From contig NC_087065.1 of assembly GCF_963678635.1 (NCBI RefSeq), positions 71,807,345 to 71,867,344 on the forward strand: a DNA stretch of 60,000 nucleotides, given 5' to 3'. Shown in pieces: positions 48,501 to 58,600 of the stretch. The notes below the pieces were generated by a model. It worked only from the letters and a program-made list of their open reading frames with translations. It made no database searches and had not been told where the DNA came from. Origin of the DNA: Symsagittifera roscoffensis. Its lineage: Eukaryota > Xenacoelomorpha > Acoela > Convolutidae. Numbering within the stretch: position 1 is the first letter of the stretch; each line of letters begins with the position of its first letter. The position numbers and the translations under genes are program-made.

Positions 48501-51500
48501 TTTCGACTTGACTTGTTCAAAAGCCAAGCTCGATGGAGTCTATTTCTTTCAGAGATTATCTTGAAACACTTTTGGCTTATTTTGTTTATTATAATCTCTT
48601 TGTTGCACCTTAAGCAGTTTGTTGCACATTAGGCTTAATTGTCAACGACTTTGCAAAGGTCAAGTCATTCAATTCATTAAAATAATTCAGATCGTAACTT
48701 ACCATTGGTAATTCTCATAGGAGCTCTTTATTGAACAATTTAATTTACTATTACTTTTTGTAAAAGACATGTCTCTTGCTAAAATGGCCCCTTAGATGTA
48801 GTGTTACGATGAAAAACTTGTAATTCGACTGGAATATGGTCAGAAAAGCCTTAATCTTTCTTTAACTGTATCTAGTGCTGATCTATGTGTTTTGATCTAT
48901 CCAAATTTTAGAAATTTCTGTAGTTCGGAATGCTTTATGACTAAGGACAATGAAACCATTAGAGACCACCGCAATTAAATGCTTTGATGTTGCTAATTTC
49001 TTTTTGAACAATTCAATACTGACGTCAATGCAGGCGATAACTGGAAATTTTCGATACCAGTTGGTCCAGACGACTATCAATTTCGAAAAAATCAACGTCA
49101 AACCGAAAAAAAATGGCCTTAAATAAGCGTCTTTAATTCATATATTGAACTTTTGACACATTCAAACATCTCAAAATTACTTTCACGTTAGAAAAACAAA
49201 GGATATGAAATATCAGGTCTGTCTTCGTTAACAGGAACCAAAAAAAATCAAGTCAATACTCACCCGAAAAAATAACAAGAGGCCTTCATTTGCAAAAATC
49301 TTTCTACCCTTTTAATCCTGTAACTTCTCAGAAAATCTTGAATTGTTTAATTTCATCTAGGCAGGTTCTAAACTGGCCTTTGAATATCAAGACAGCGAAA
49401 TTAAAACCTCACTCACTCCGCGACGAATCCTGGATTCACCTCCCTCAGACAAGCAACAGCAACACTGAATGCAATTTAACTTAGCGGATATAGCTCATTC
49501 TAATTAAATCACCAAAAGCCGATACTTGGCACAAATGTTCGAGTTAATTTTGAAAAAACTGAACTATAACCTGAGCATTGATTGAGCAATGGAAGCAGGC
49601 CAATTAAAGCCTAGATAAAATTAAAAGCAAAATTTTTTAGAAAATCTAATTTTTGGAATCAATTGGATTATTTTTCTTTTGAGAAACCCACAAAATTAAG
49701 ATAATAACCCATTGACAAAAACAATCGTTCATTTTTAAATTAAATAGTTTTTGGATCATAAGAAATATGAAGTATCAAGAATTCTGAAGTATACTTTTCT
49801 TTTTGGAGGAGGAGGTGGTATCATAGATGGATCTATCATGTCTTCTGGAGCGAACCCACTGTTCCCGACATGGTTTCCAAGAAATGGCGCTGATTCGTTC
49901 AGATAACCAGCATACGGTACAAATGAATTTTGAAGAAGGTTCCCATTACTTGAGCTTAACTTTTGAGCTTTTTTCTTCTCGGCCTGTATACTGAAGTCTG
50001 ATACACTTATCTGAAACAAATTAAAAACATTGCCAACAGACCGTTGGAAAAGTTACGATGAACACTAAAATACCAAATAACAATGTTTAAAACTTTCGAG
50101 TGTCCAAGATAAAACATACACAGAAGCAAAGCGAAGCGTTGCATCACTTCCGATACAACGCAAGTGCAACATTGCAAGCTAGCGAATAGAAAATGAAACT
50201 GAAGTAAAAAAATTCAAAAAACAAATGAAAATAAGTTTAGGGAAAAAAGGAAACAAATTTCAGAAAAACTGTTGAAAAACAACTAAAAACACAGTTGAAA
50301 AACACCAATTAAATTTTTCTTGCAACACAAACTACCTGAAAAAGCACGGTTAACAAAGCAAAAAAAAATATCGCCGAAACCATTTAAGCAGAATAAAGCT
50401 TCTTTTAGCGAAAAAAGGATAACCGAAGAAACATACAATGGCAGTGCTATTAATTTTACAAAATGCAGGAGTCTAGGCAGGGGCTTTTCCCACAATCAAT
50501 TGTTTTGATTAAACTTTAAAAACTCCCCTTGTATAATTCATTATAAAGCAAGCAATTTAAAAAAAAATATTTCAAAAAAATAACCATATGCGGCAACTAA
50601 GCCGACAAAGTTGGGAGGAAATCCATGAAGCCGACAAAAAAATCAATTTAATTCTGAAAAAGTTTCCCAGTAGAGAAGAGAAGAAGAAGAAATAAACTTT
50701 ATTAGTGAATGATACTACATATAAAGGAGTTAAGAAACATTGCACCCAGGAGTTAAGTATTTCAGCAGGCATGAGCATGTGAGCAACTGATTCAACTAAT
50801 TTTGTAAAACTAGTTGTTAACCCGAAAAAAAGTTTACATTCGGATTTGATAACGCTTGCTAATCGCAAGCGTAATGACTCGAAAATTGCATTTACCTTCA
50901 CACTTATTGGCTGAGAGAAGAAATCATCTGAATACTGATTAAGAGCCTCAATACTTGCTTTCGCATCCATTTCTTCCTGATATGTCAGGAAAGCATAGCC
51001 TTTAGCAGATCCATCATTCTTAAGAGGAAGCTGCACCTCGTTAATCTCGCCAAACTCACCAAAGAGTTCCTGCAATTTCTCTTCGGATACCTCAGGCGGC
51101 AGTTTAGAGACAAAGATACGAGTACCACCTACAGATAAAAAAAAATAGCAAGGTATATAGTAGTTGGCGTAATAGATATATCTGTTGTAGTTGTGAAGTT
51201 ATGGTAGCTAAGTGGATAAAAATGATAATTCATCTATATTTATGATCTCTATAAGAGTAAGTTAAAAAGCAGTCAGCTTTTTATATGTCAAGTGAAACAG
51301 GTAAAACCTAACCTTTTTTGTTAGGATTATTGCGACGAGCAAACTGAAGTTTAAGGAACTTGTCCTCTATTGGGTAATTATTCAGTTCATCGACAGCTCT
51401 TTGAGCATCCTCTTCTTTCAAGAACTCTACAAAACCATAGCACATACTTTCTTTGGTTGTCCGATTTTTAATGACTTGACATACTTTTATTTCTCCCATC

Positions 51501-51583
51501 CGTTCGAAGAATTCTTTAAATTGCACATCTCCCATGCTTTTTGGAAGCTGATTTACGAGTAGATTCGTTTTTGACAACGCCAT
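45538..51583 (-). CDS. Three-RRM RNA-binding protein, ELAV/CELF-like
   Basis: Exons 51583-51313, 51128-50896, 50010-49795 and 45981-45538 join in consistent phases and give 387 aa. RRM1 (residues ~5-83) has RNP2 LLVNQL and RNP1 CYGFVEFL. RRM2 (~92-168) has IFVSKL and GYAFLTY. A linker rich in Pro/Asn follows (PPPPPKRK at its end). RRM3 (~270-345) has LFFYNI and KNFAFVKF. Two close RRMs, a linker and a C-terminal RRM is the ELAV/Hu and CELF layout. KTNLLVNQLP favours ELAV, but RRM3 is divergent, so I give no symbol. Such proteins bind mRNA and control splicing, stability or translation. An acceptor just 5' of ATG 51583 implies a 5' UTR intron. The last intron is 3.8 kb and could hide a further phase-0 exon. 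AATAAA overlaps the bases right after the stop codon. Confidence 0.85.
46195..46327. repeat. 68-bp tandem duplication in intron 3 of the RNA-binding gene
   Basis: Two copies, starting agacaaaata at 46195 and 46263, share ataagaataatttatgattc and cactcctggtaaattatcc. Only a few substitutions separate them, so the duplication is fairly recent. Confidence 0.8.
47400..49101 (-). pseudogene. Degenerate non-LTR retrotransposon (CR1/Jockey-like)
   Basis: On the minus strand, in order, are three parts. First is the end of an endonuclease-like domain (49101-48883: SKHLIAVVSNGFIVLSHK and TEISKIWIDQ). Next is a linker region with ISERNRLHRAW and SEKFESGIGDSRQL (about 48540-48390). Last is the reverse transcriptase core with NDLLL followed by VLLIADDTNFT and a WVEGKSDNLNFKK block (about 47650-47450). 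The ADD motif and the order endonuclease then RT define a non-LTR element. Stops and frameshifts break it throughout, and no ends or poly-A tail are clear. It lies in the same orientation as the host gene's intron. Confidence 0.7.
50110..50210. repeat. Dispersed-repeat fragment in intron 2 of the RNA-binding gene
   Basis: acacagaagcaaagcgaagc followed by gcaacattgcaagctagcgaatagaaaatgaa matches the arms of the inverted pair at 26088-26295. The next 680 bp of the intron hold gataacgcttgctaatcgca (near 50845) and are otherwise A-rich. Confidence 0.5.
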
Positions 51584-51736
51584 ACCTAACTGAAAAAACT
51601 TTCAGATGTTTTATGGGGCCTATTTTCAAAACCTAAAAGCCGAGCTGTTTTTTTTTCAATTTTGAGTTGAATGTTTTGTCTGTGAAACAATTTTTGTATA
51701 TTAATTGCAAAAATTAGATCCAATAACGATTTTAAA

Positions 51737-52030
51737 TACAGAGGCGAAGCTGAGCTTTGCACCACTTGCTATATAAAAATGAATAAACGCGATTAAATTC
51801 ACACGCAAAGAAAAATCAAAAACTGAAAAAACCGCTCTGATATAAAAAAAAAATAACAAAAACTGCGCAAACATTCCGGTACAAAATTACTCATTCTAAC
51901 ATTAAAACGAGCTTTCGGAATGCTAGAAAGAAGCCAAACTTTCAAAAAAGTCATTTCTGCGGGAATTAAGCCACAAGCAGACGACTGAAATCGAACTCCC
52001 GGGCTATGCCGTCAAACATTGATGTTACAG
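51737..52030 (-). repeat. tRNA-derived SINE-like copy
   Basis: It has the same tail (tacagaggcgaagctgagc), body landmarks (ctgcggga.ttaagcc.caagcag) and minus-sense tRNA-like head (B-box ggagttcgatttcag) as the copies at 8858 and 24081. It lies upstream of the RNA-binding gene. Confidence 0.6.
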
Positions 52031-53592
52031 TATTTAGGAAAAAAGCTGAACCTTCTAAAAAAAATGTGACATTCGACCAGAATGCCTTAAAAATGCATTT
52101 CGAATTCGAATTGTTATTGTAGCATCTGAGTGAGAAAATTAACGGTTTTCACGGATTAGTAGTGATAATCTGACGATTTGATGAATCAGGGATTGTGCCA
52201 GTCGGTCATATTTGGAAGTTTGACCTTGAGAGAAGCAAAAAACACTTGATTTAGGAGAGAAATTTAATTTTTCAAAATTTCGAATGGAGCATGTCATGCA
52301 CGATTTTCTCGCGATAACTGAAAATCAGAAAAGAGAAGTCAGAACGATTGAGTCACACACGCGGGAAAGTTGTAAGAAAAAGCAGTAGGAAAATGCTATT
52401 CGCAATTTCCATCACTATCATAATCGAGAGTAGAGCTGTCCCATCTGTGACAGAGACGAGAGCATTCCCACGAATTGGATTATAGCGACTGGAGTGTTAT
52501 TCGGAACTGGACTAGAGTGAACCTTCGGTGGAAAGGTGGACAACTTGAGTGTCCTAATGGTTCACAAGAAAACTATTGTCTAGAGTATAAACTCGTTCTC
52601 ATTGTTCAAACTATAAAACATTAGACTCATTTAGTTACGTTATTTAATTCTTGAGTTAATTACCGACTGGATTATTTCCCACTTCTTGAGCGTGCTATTA
52701 TGTGAGTACAAATTTAAATTTCTCGAGTGTATTTTATGATAGTTATGTTGAGATAAGGCGAGTTTTAGGTTGATCCATCTGAAATGGATCAAAGTTCCAC
52801 TGTCTAATAAAAAGTAACTTAACGGATTGTTCCAACCCGGTTTTTAACGGCGTTCATGTATTTTGGGTATCTAGAGACCTAAGTATGGGGACGTTTCTAA
52901 TTCTAGAGTGGGGGGATATTTTAGTAGTAGCCTTTAAGCTGTAACGGGTCGTAGTCTCATGTCACAAACGAACCGAACTGGCTCCGACCGTTCTTGAGGT
53001 AGAAAAACACAAGAGATGGTGTCCCTGACCCTTGAGCCAGTGGTTATAGGGCCTATTTTTCTTAAGCCTCATGTGTGACTGCAGTAGACGAATGTTACAT
53101 AGTGTTTTTATGGCGCTCCTGGGTGTTTACGACATCAAGACTACGGAGTCGAACCCACTTGAGACAGCTTCGGGCTGAATGCCCATTCTAGAGTACCGGC
53201 GGTGCGGTTCGACAGGAACGTGCAAACCTTCCGGTTGTACCGTGATAGCTTTTTAAGAAAACTCGAGAAAACTTCCTGGTACGCTCTCCGAACGAGGCTT
53301 AGCTAACCGAGTAAAGGGGGGCAACTAGGGGGACAAAAACACGAGCAAAAAGACAAAAAGCAAAACAAAAACCAAAAAAGAATAGAAAAAGGAACAAAAA
53401 CCATAAAACGAAAAAAGACAGTGACTTTGACACCAGATTAGTTGGATCAAACCTTTATATTAATTGAATAGTATACCCATACTGTTTTACAAGTTCGATC
53501 GTTTCGATCAACCTAGCAATTTAAACCAGTAAACTGAATAAAGTGCCCGAGTGTGGGGCGTTGTCAAGGGTTTTCAGATAGCTTGGAACTTA
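52031..53592. other. Probable upstream part of the Gypsy element; LTR limits not resolved
   Basis: Base composition shifts near 52400 from A-rich host-like DNA to the more balanced composition seen in the retroelement, so the 5' LTR may lie here. An AATAAA near 53536 could be an LTR polyadenylation signal. I found no convincing primer-binding site, and with only one LTR in the window the ends cannot be fixed by comparison. No coding frame is supported. Confidence 0.35.
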
Positions 53593-53790
53593 GCTGGACC
53601 AATAGGAGACTTCACTGGAAGAGGTGACCAGCCGAGTGGGAAAGTGGTTCAGGGACACTTGAGCTGAACCAATAGGAGACTTGACTGGAAGAGGTGACCA
53701 GCCGAGTGGGAAGGTGGTTCAGGGACACTTGAGCTGAACCAATAGGAGACTGGACTGGAACAGGTGACCAGTCGAGTGGGAAAGCAGCCA
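53593..53790 (+). repeat. Three tandem 70-bp repeats in the retroelement leader
   Basis: Copies start at 53593, 53663 and 53733 with gctg(g/a)accaataggagact. The first two are complete (70 bp) and the third breaks off after about 58 bp. They differ at only a few bases. Confidence 0.85.
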
Positions 53791-54655
53791 AGAAGGATTT
53801 GTCAATTCTCGAGTTCTCAAGTTGGGCAGAACGGGTATCGTTAAAATCCACATTACATTATAGGAGATAAGTGTAAAATAGGATAAGCGACATCCCCCGG
53901 TTTTGAGGAACGTTTTTACTTGAGCAGGCCTGGAGACAGGTCTACGGTTTTCTCTTGAGAGGTTTAGCACCCGGCGCTTAAGGTAATTTTAGGCTTAAGA
54001 AGGGGGGCTAAAAAGGGGGGAGGTTAGAAGGGCGGCTGGTTAAGTTAGAGGTTGGCGGTTGTAAATTGTGAAAAGGGGGAAATTAGAGTAACTAATTAGT
54101 CGACATCGTTGACTTAGTTACATTAGAAATTAACACGCGTTGGTAATATTAGGTGGATATCGAAATTTGAACTCGAGTTAAGGAAGGTACCCTGGTCGGA
54201 TTGGTAGGGGGGAAGGGACATAGACAGTTTTTGTAACACCCCATAAGATCGCTAGCAGGGGGGAAGGAAACGCGTGGCAATTAGGTACAAGACATTTTTT
54301 TCGATAGAAGGTAGACATTTTTCACCTTTGAATTTTAGGTGGGCTCATCTTTCTGTTTTTATTACTTTTTCTTGCTTAGATTTTTGTTGCATTTTGGTGA
54401 GGATTCGTGTTAAAATTTTGTACGAACGCGTGATCACAAGATACCTGCGCACAGGTTTTGGTCTCAAGTTACTTGGAACATTGAAAGAGAGGTAGCCAAA
54501 AAGAGAAATAAGAAAAAGGGGGGTCAGCATTTGGCTTTTAAGAGAGGATTTTGGGAAAATTTTACTAGAGCTTGAGTGGTGGTACAAGGTACGGCGAATC
54601 AAGAAGTCCCCATAACGAAGAGGGAAGAAGTCCCACCACCCAGACACTTGTCAAC

Positions 54656-55386
54656 AGTCTTAGGACAGAGCAGTCTGGGGACAGTCTTGGGACAGTACAG
54701 TCTTGGGACAGTGGTCTTGGGACAGGGTCTTGGGACAGGTTCTTGGGACAAGGGTCTTGGGACAGGGTCTTGGGACAGGGTCTTGGGACAGGGTCTTGGG
54801 ACAAGGGTCTTGGGACAGGGTCTTGGGACAAGGTCTTGGGACGGGGTCTTGGGACAGGGTCTTGGGACGGGGGTCTTGGGACAAGGGTCTTGGGACAGGG
54901 TCTTGGGACAAGGTCTTGGGACAGGGTCTTGGGACAAGGTCTTGGGACAAGGTCTTGGGACAAGGTCTTGGGACAAGGTCTTGGGACAAGGTCTTGGGAC
55001 AAGGTCTTGGGACAGGGTCTTGGGACACTAGTCTTGGGACAGTAGTCTTGGGACAGTAGTCTTGGGACACTAGTCTTGGGACACTAGTCTTGGGACACTG
55101 GTCTTGGGACACTGGTCTTGGGACACTAGTCTTGGGACAGTAGTCTTGGGACAGTAGTCTTGGGACACTAGTCTTGGGACACTAGTCTTGGGACACTAAT
55201 CTTGGGACGGTAGTCTTGGGACAGTAGTCTTGGGACACTAGCATTGGGACAGTAGTCTTGGACAAGAGTCTTGGGACACGGCCGGAAAGTACTGGGACGG
55301 TACCGAACAGTCTTGGGACAGGAGAAAGAAGCCTGGGACGGTACAAAGAAGAGTAGGGACGGCAATTGGAAGTCTTGGGACAGTAT
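54656..55386 (+). repeat. G-rich 13-14 bp minisatellite (cttgggacagggt)
   Basis: Roughly fifty copies of a 13-14 bp unit with invariant cttgggaca and variable remainder (gggt, aggt, agggt, gtagt, ctagt) fill about 730 bp. Two sub-blocks are visible: agggt/aaggt types to about 55020, then agtagt/actagt types. GGG tracts occur every 6-8 or 13 bases. All frames on both strands stay mostly open (for example PRPCPKTLSQ) purely because of the repeat. Confidence 0.9.
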
Positions 55387-55636
55387 AAAAATTGAAGTAA
55401 AATTACAAGAAGTGTTTTAAGACAGAATTAAGATAGAACAAGACTAATTGGAACCAGGTACGGTTGAGACCACAAATAAGGAAATTTTCTCGAAAAGTTA
55501 ATAAAGAGAACTGAAACAAGGTTTTCACCACGTTGTATATTTTTTTAAGAATTTTTTTTTCTCAAAACATTTTATTCTTAGAATAGGATTGTGTATATAG
55601 TAAAATTATAAATAAGAGCAATTGTAAATAGAAATA

Positions 55637-58600
55637 ATGAGGCGGAGCAGGGTACCGGTAGCTGAAAAAAGACCTACCGAAGCAAAGAATAATTCGTCGC
55701 TACGCAAAACAACATCAATGGGCCCAAAGATAACAAAGAAGAACTTTTCAGTTAACATGGTCAGCACAAGGAGTACAGCGGAGAACAGAGCAAGAGAGGG
55801 CATGGAAGGGGAACGAGTAGAACCCACCATCGAGATTGATCTAGAGACACCTGATCAAAGTGTTGATGAAACAAGGAAAATAGCGACGGAGTCAACTCCA
55901 ATGCCCAATGCAGAAGAACCAAACTCGAAACCCATAGAATTCTCACCAATAGACAACGCGGAAGATGCAATAGGCAACACCGAAGAAACGGTGAAAGAAG
56001 ACTCTCAAGTAAAAAAGACATCTTTTACAGAAAGGTTGGCGATGATGGTCGGAATAAAAACGAAAGAGAACGTGACTGAAGAACCAAAAGCTGAAAGAGC
56101 ACGAACATTTGGAACAGTGAGCACGAAGACGACAGAAGCCAATCCGAGAGAGGGACAAACTAGAGCAGAAGCGACGGCCGAAGAAAAACCGACGGCTGAC
56201 CATGAAGAGGCTACTCTTGAGCTAGGTGACTTGATGGCGAAACTGAATCAGATCGACAAAAAGCTGAAGCACAGCGAAGAGGACAGAGAAGTGATAAGAA
56301 AAGAATTAAGATACAACAAAAACGAGTATCTGGATAGTTATTTTAACCTGGCCAAGGCAACAGAAGAGAGACTCAAGGAAATGTCAGATAATGTAGAAAC
56401 CACCAATGAAGAACGAGATAAGAACATCAAAAAAGATTTGCAACAGTTAAAAAACCGATATGATGATGTCAACAGCCATTTAGGTAGCCTGGAAAAGAGA
56501 ATGGACACAATGAGCAAAAATCAGGCCGAGAGTTCGTGTGCAATACAGGCGAAATTGGATGCAATCTTGAGTAATTCTACCTCACAAGAAAGACCGGCAG
56601 CGGATCGCGCGCAAGGCACCAGAGTTGACTTTGTGGAACCACAAAGGAACAAACGGCAATCGACACCGTTGCCCTTAACCCGGGATACGGCGAGCATAGC
56701 ACCAACAGCTGCTAAAACAATCATGAAGAATGGAATGTCAAGTACAACGACTGGTCCGGGGGACTCAACAGCTAACAGCAACGCAGGTCCGGATGCTATG
56801 ACATGGGCAAACACTTGGGAGACGATGAACAGGACTCTAGAGGCCTTCGCCACGAGGAACACTAACTCGAGCGATAGGAGAGATGGGAAATCAAGAAAAA
56901 CATTCAAGAAGCCAAAAGAATTTAAAGACGACTCAGATGGATGCATTGACACGTGGGTGGAAGTGATGAGATTACATCTAGAGCAAGACAACTTGAACGA
57001 TGAAAGACAAGCATGCACAGCCATACTCAGCAATTTAGAAGGCACAGCATTAAAATGCGTGGTTGCGAAGAAAGAAGAAGAACGCGATACCGCGGACAAG
57101 ATCCTCGAGATATTGCTGAATCGATTCGGGTCAGGCATGAAGGGTCACCAAGCGATGATGCGATTTGAAAAGAGAAGGCAGAGGGACGACGAGTCAATAG
57201 ATCGGTTCCTAGATGATCTCGAGAGCTTGAGAAGAAGGAGTGACCCAGAGGAGTCGACAAACAGAAGAAACTTTAGCATTGCCTCGAAGTTCATTGATGG
57301 GGTAAAAAGTGACGACTTAAGGACAATGTTAGCAACATACTACACATTGTCGAAAGACAGCGCACCAACCCCAGAAGAAATGAGACAGAAATCAAGGGAA
57401 TACATGCTGATGAAACCCAAGAAATACTCGTATTCAGAAAACAGGAACACGCAAGGGGGAAGTCAACCGCAGAGGTCGTCATGGTACAAACCTAGAGATG
57501 ACATGGACAAGCGCAGATCATGCGCGAACTGCGGGTCGGCGGATCACCACGTGGCTGACTGCACAACATACAAACAAGGCATGAAGAGTCTAGGATATGC
57601 ACCAGATGAGGAGGACATGAGCCAAATGGAGGAACACGAGTACTATAGTGGCTTAATCATCAAGATAGGCGCAAGATGCTTCTTCTGTAACCAGGAGGGG
57701 CACTTCCGAATGGATTGTCCCTTGTTCTGGGAAGCGGTCAAGGACCAGAGTCACCCTAAACATAAGTTGGCATTAGCGGCGGTGCAGAATCAGCGGAACA
57801 GGCAAAACGAATTTGAATCGAGGAACTTAGGAGCACCAAGCACGGAATTGCCGACGAAGACAGTGAAAGCTGTATCACATGTTAATGATGCCATAGAATC
57901 CGCGGCAGGGAACTCTCTAGAGATAAATTATGAGAAAGCGGCGACGGAAGCAATTGCCAAAGTGAAACAGGACCTGGCTGCGAAAGAAATAGAGCAACGA
58001 CTAAAGCTGGAGATAGAAAGACAGAATTTTAACGAAGCATTAACTGGATCGAACCAAGCACCAGAAGCTGTACCGGGCTCAACAAAGACCGGGAATTGTA
58101 ACACTGTAAAAATGATTACGGGAAAGCCATTCGGCATATCGAGAATCGGGGCTAGAATAATGTCGATAATCACAGTGGGCGGCCACGAGGTAACCAGAAA
58201 CCTGGGCGAGCCGAGCGACCAGACGATAATGCATATTGATGTGTACGCAGATTACTTGAGTCGTATAAGCCCACAAACGACTTCTAGAGCGCTGAGAGCA
58301 CTACTCACGAGAGGGGGCAGCAGGTCGGTACGTGTCGAGAACAGGTATACTGAAGCTTATGGTCTACACGAGGTGATGCTAAATATAGATGGGATTAACA
58401 TCTATACCAAGACAATGATAACATGTGACGAAGACCTAATTGGACAAATCTACGTAGGGAAAGAAGAATTGAAAGTGAGATCGATTGGACACTGCGCCAT
58501 GCTTGAGGAAGATGCAATGCACATCGGGACGGAGGCGGATGTGACAGGGCACGTGCTGGATATAAGTGGCAAAAAGACTCAGTTGCGTGGGTTGCTTGAC

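Noticed and set aside
54565-55112. Long overlapping open frames on both strands rich in PRPCPKTLSQ or LGQGLGTGSWD
   Set aside because: They are produced by the 13-14 bp minisatellite, which has no stop codon in most frames. No start context, domain or splice signal supports a protein.
54235-55636. 5' LTR starting at tgtaacacccc (54235)
   Set aside because: The TG start is attractive, but no matching CA end or primer-binding site follows, and a second LTR is not in the window for comparison.
56521-57138. Minus-strand 205-codon frame inside the Gypsy gag region
   Set aside because: It is antisense to a clear gag frame with capsid-like and zinc-knuckle sequence, and has no recognisable domain of its own.
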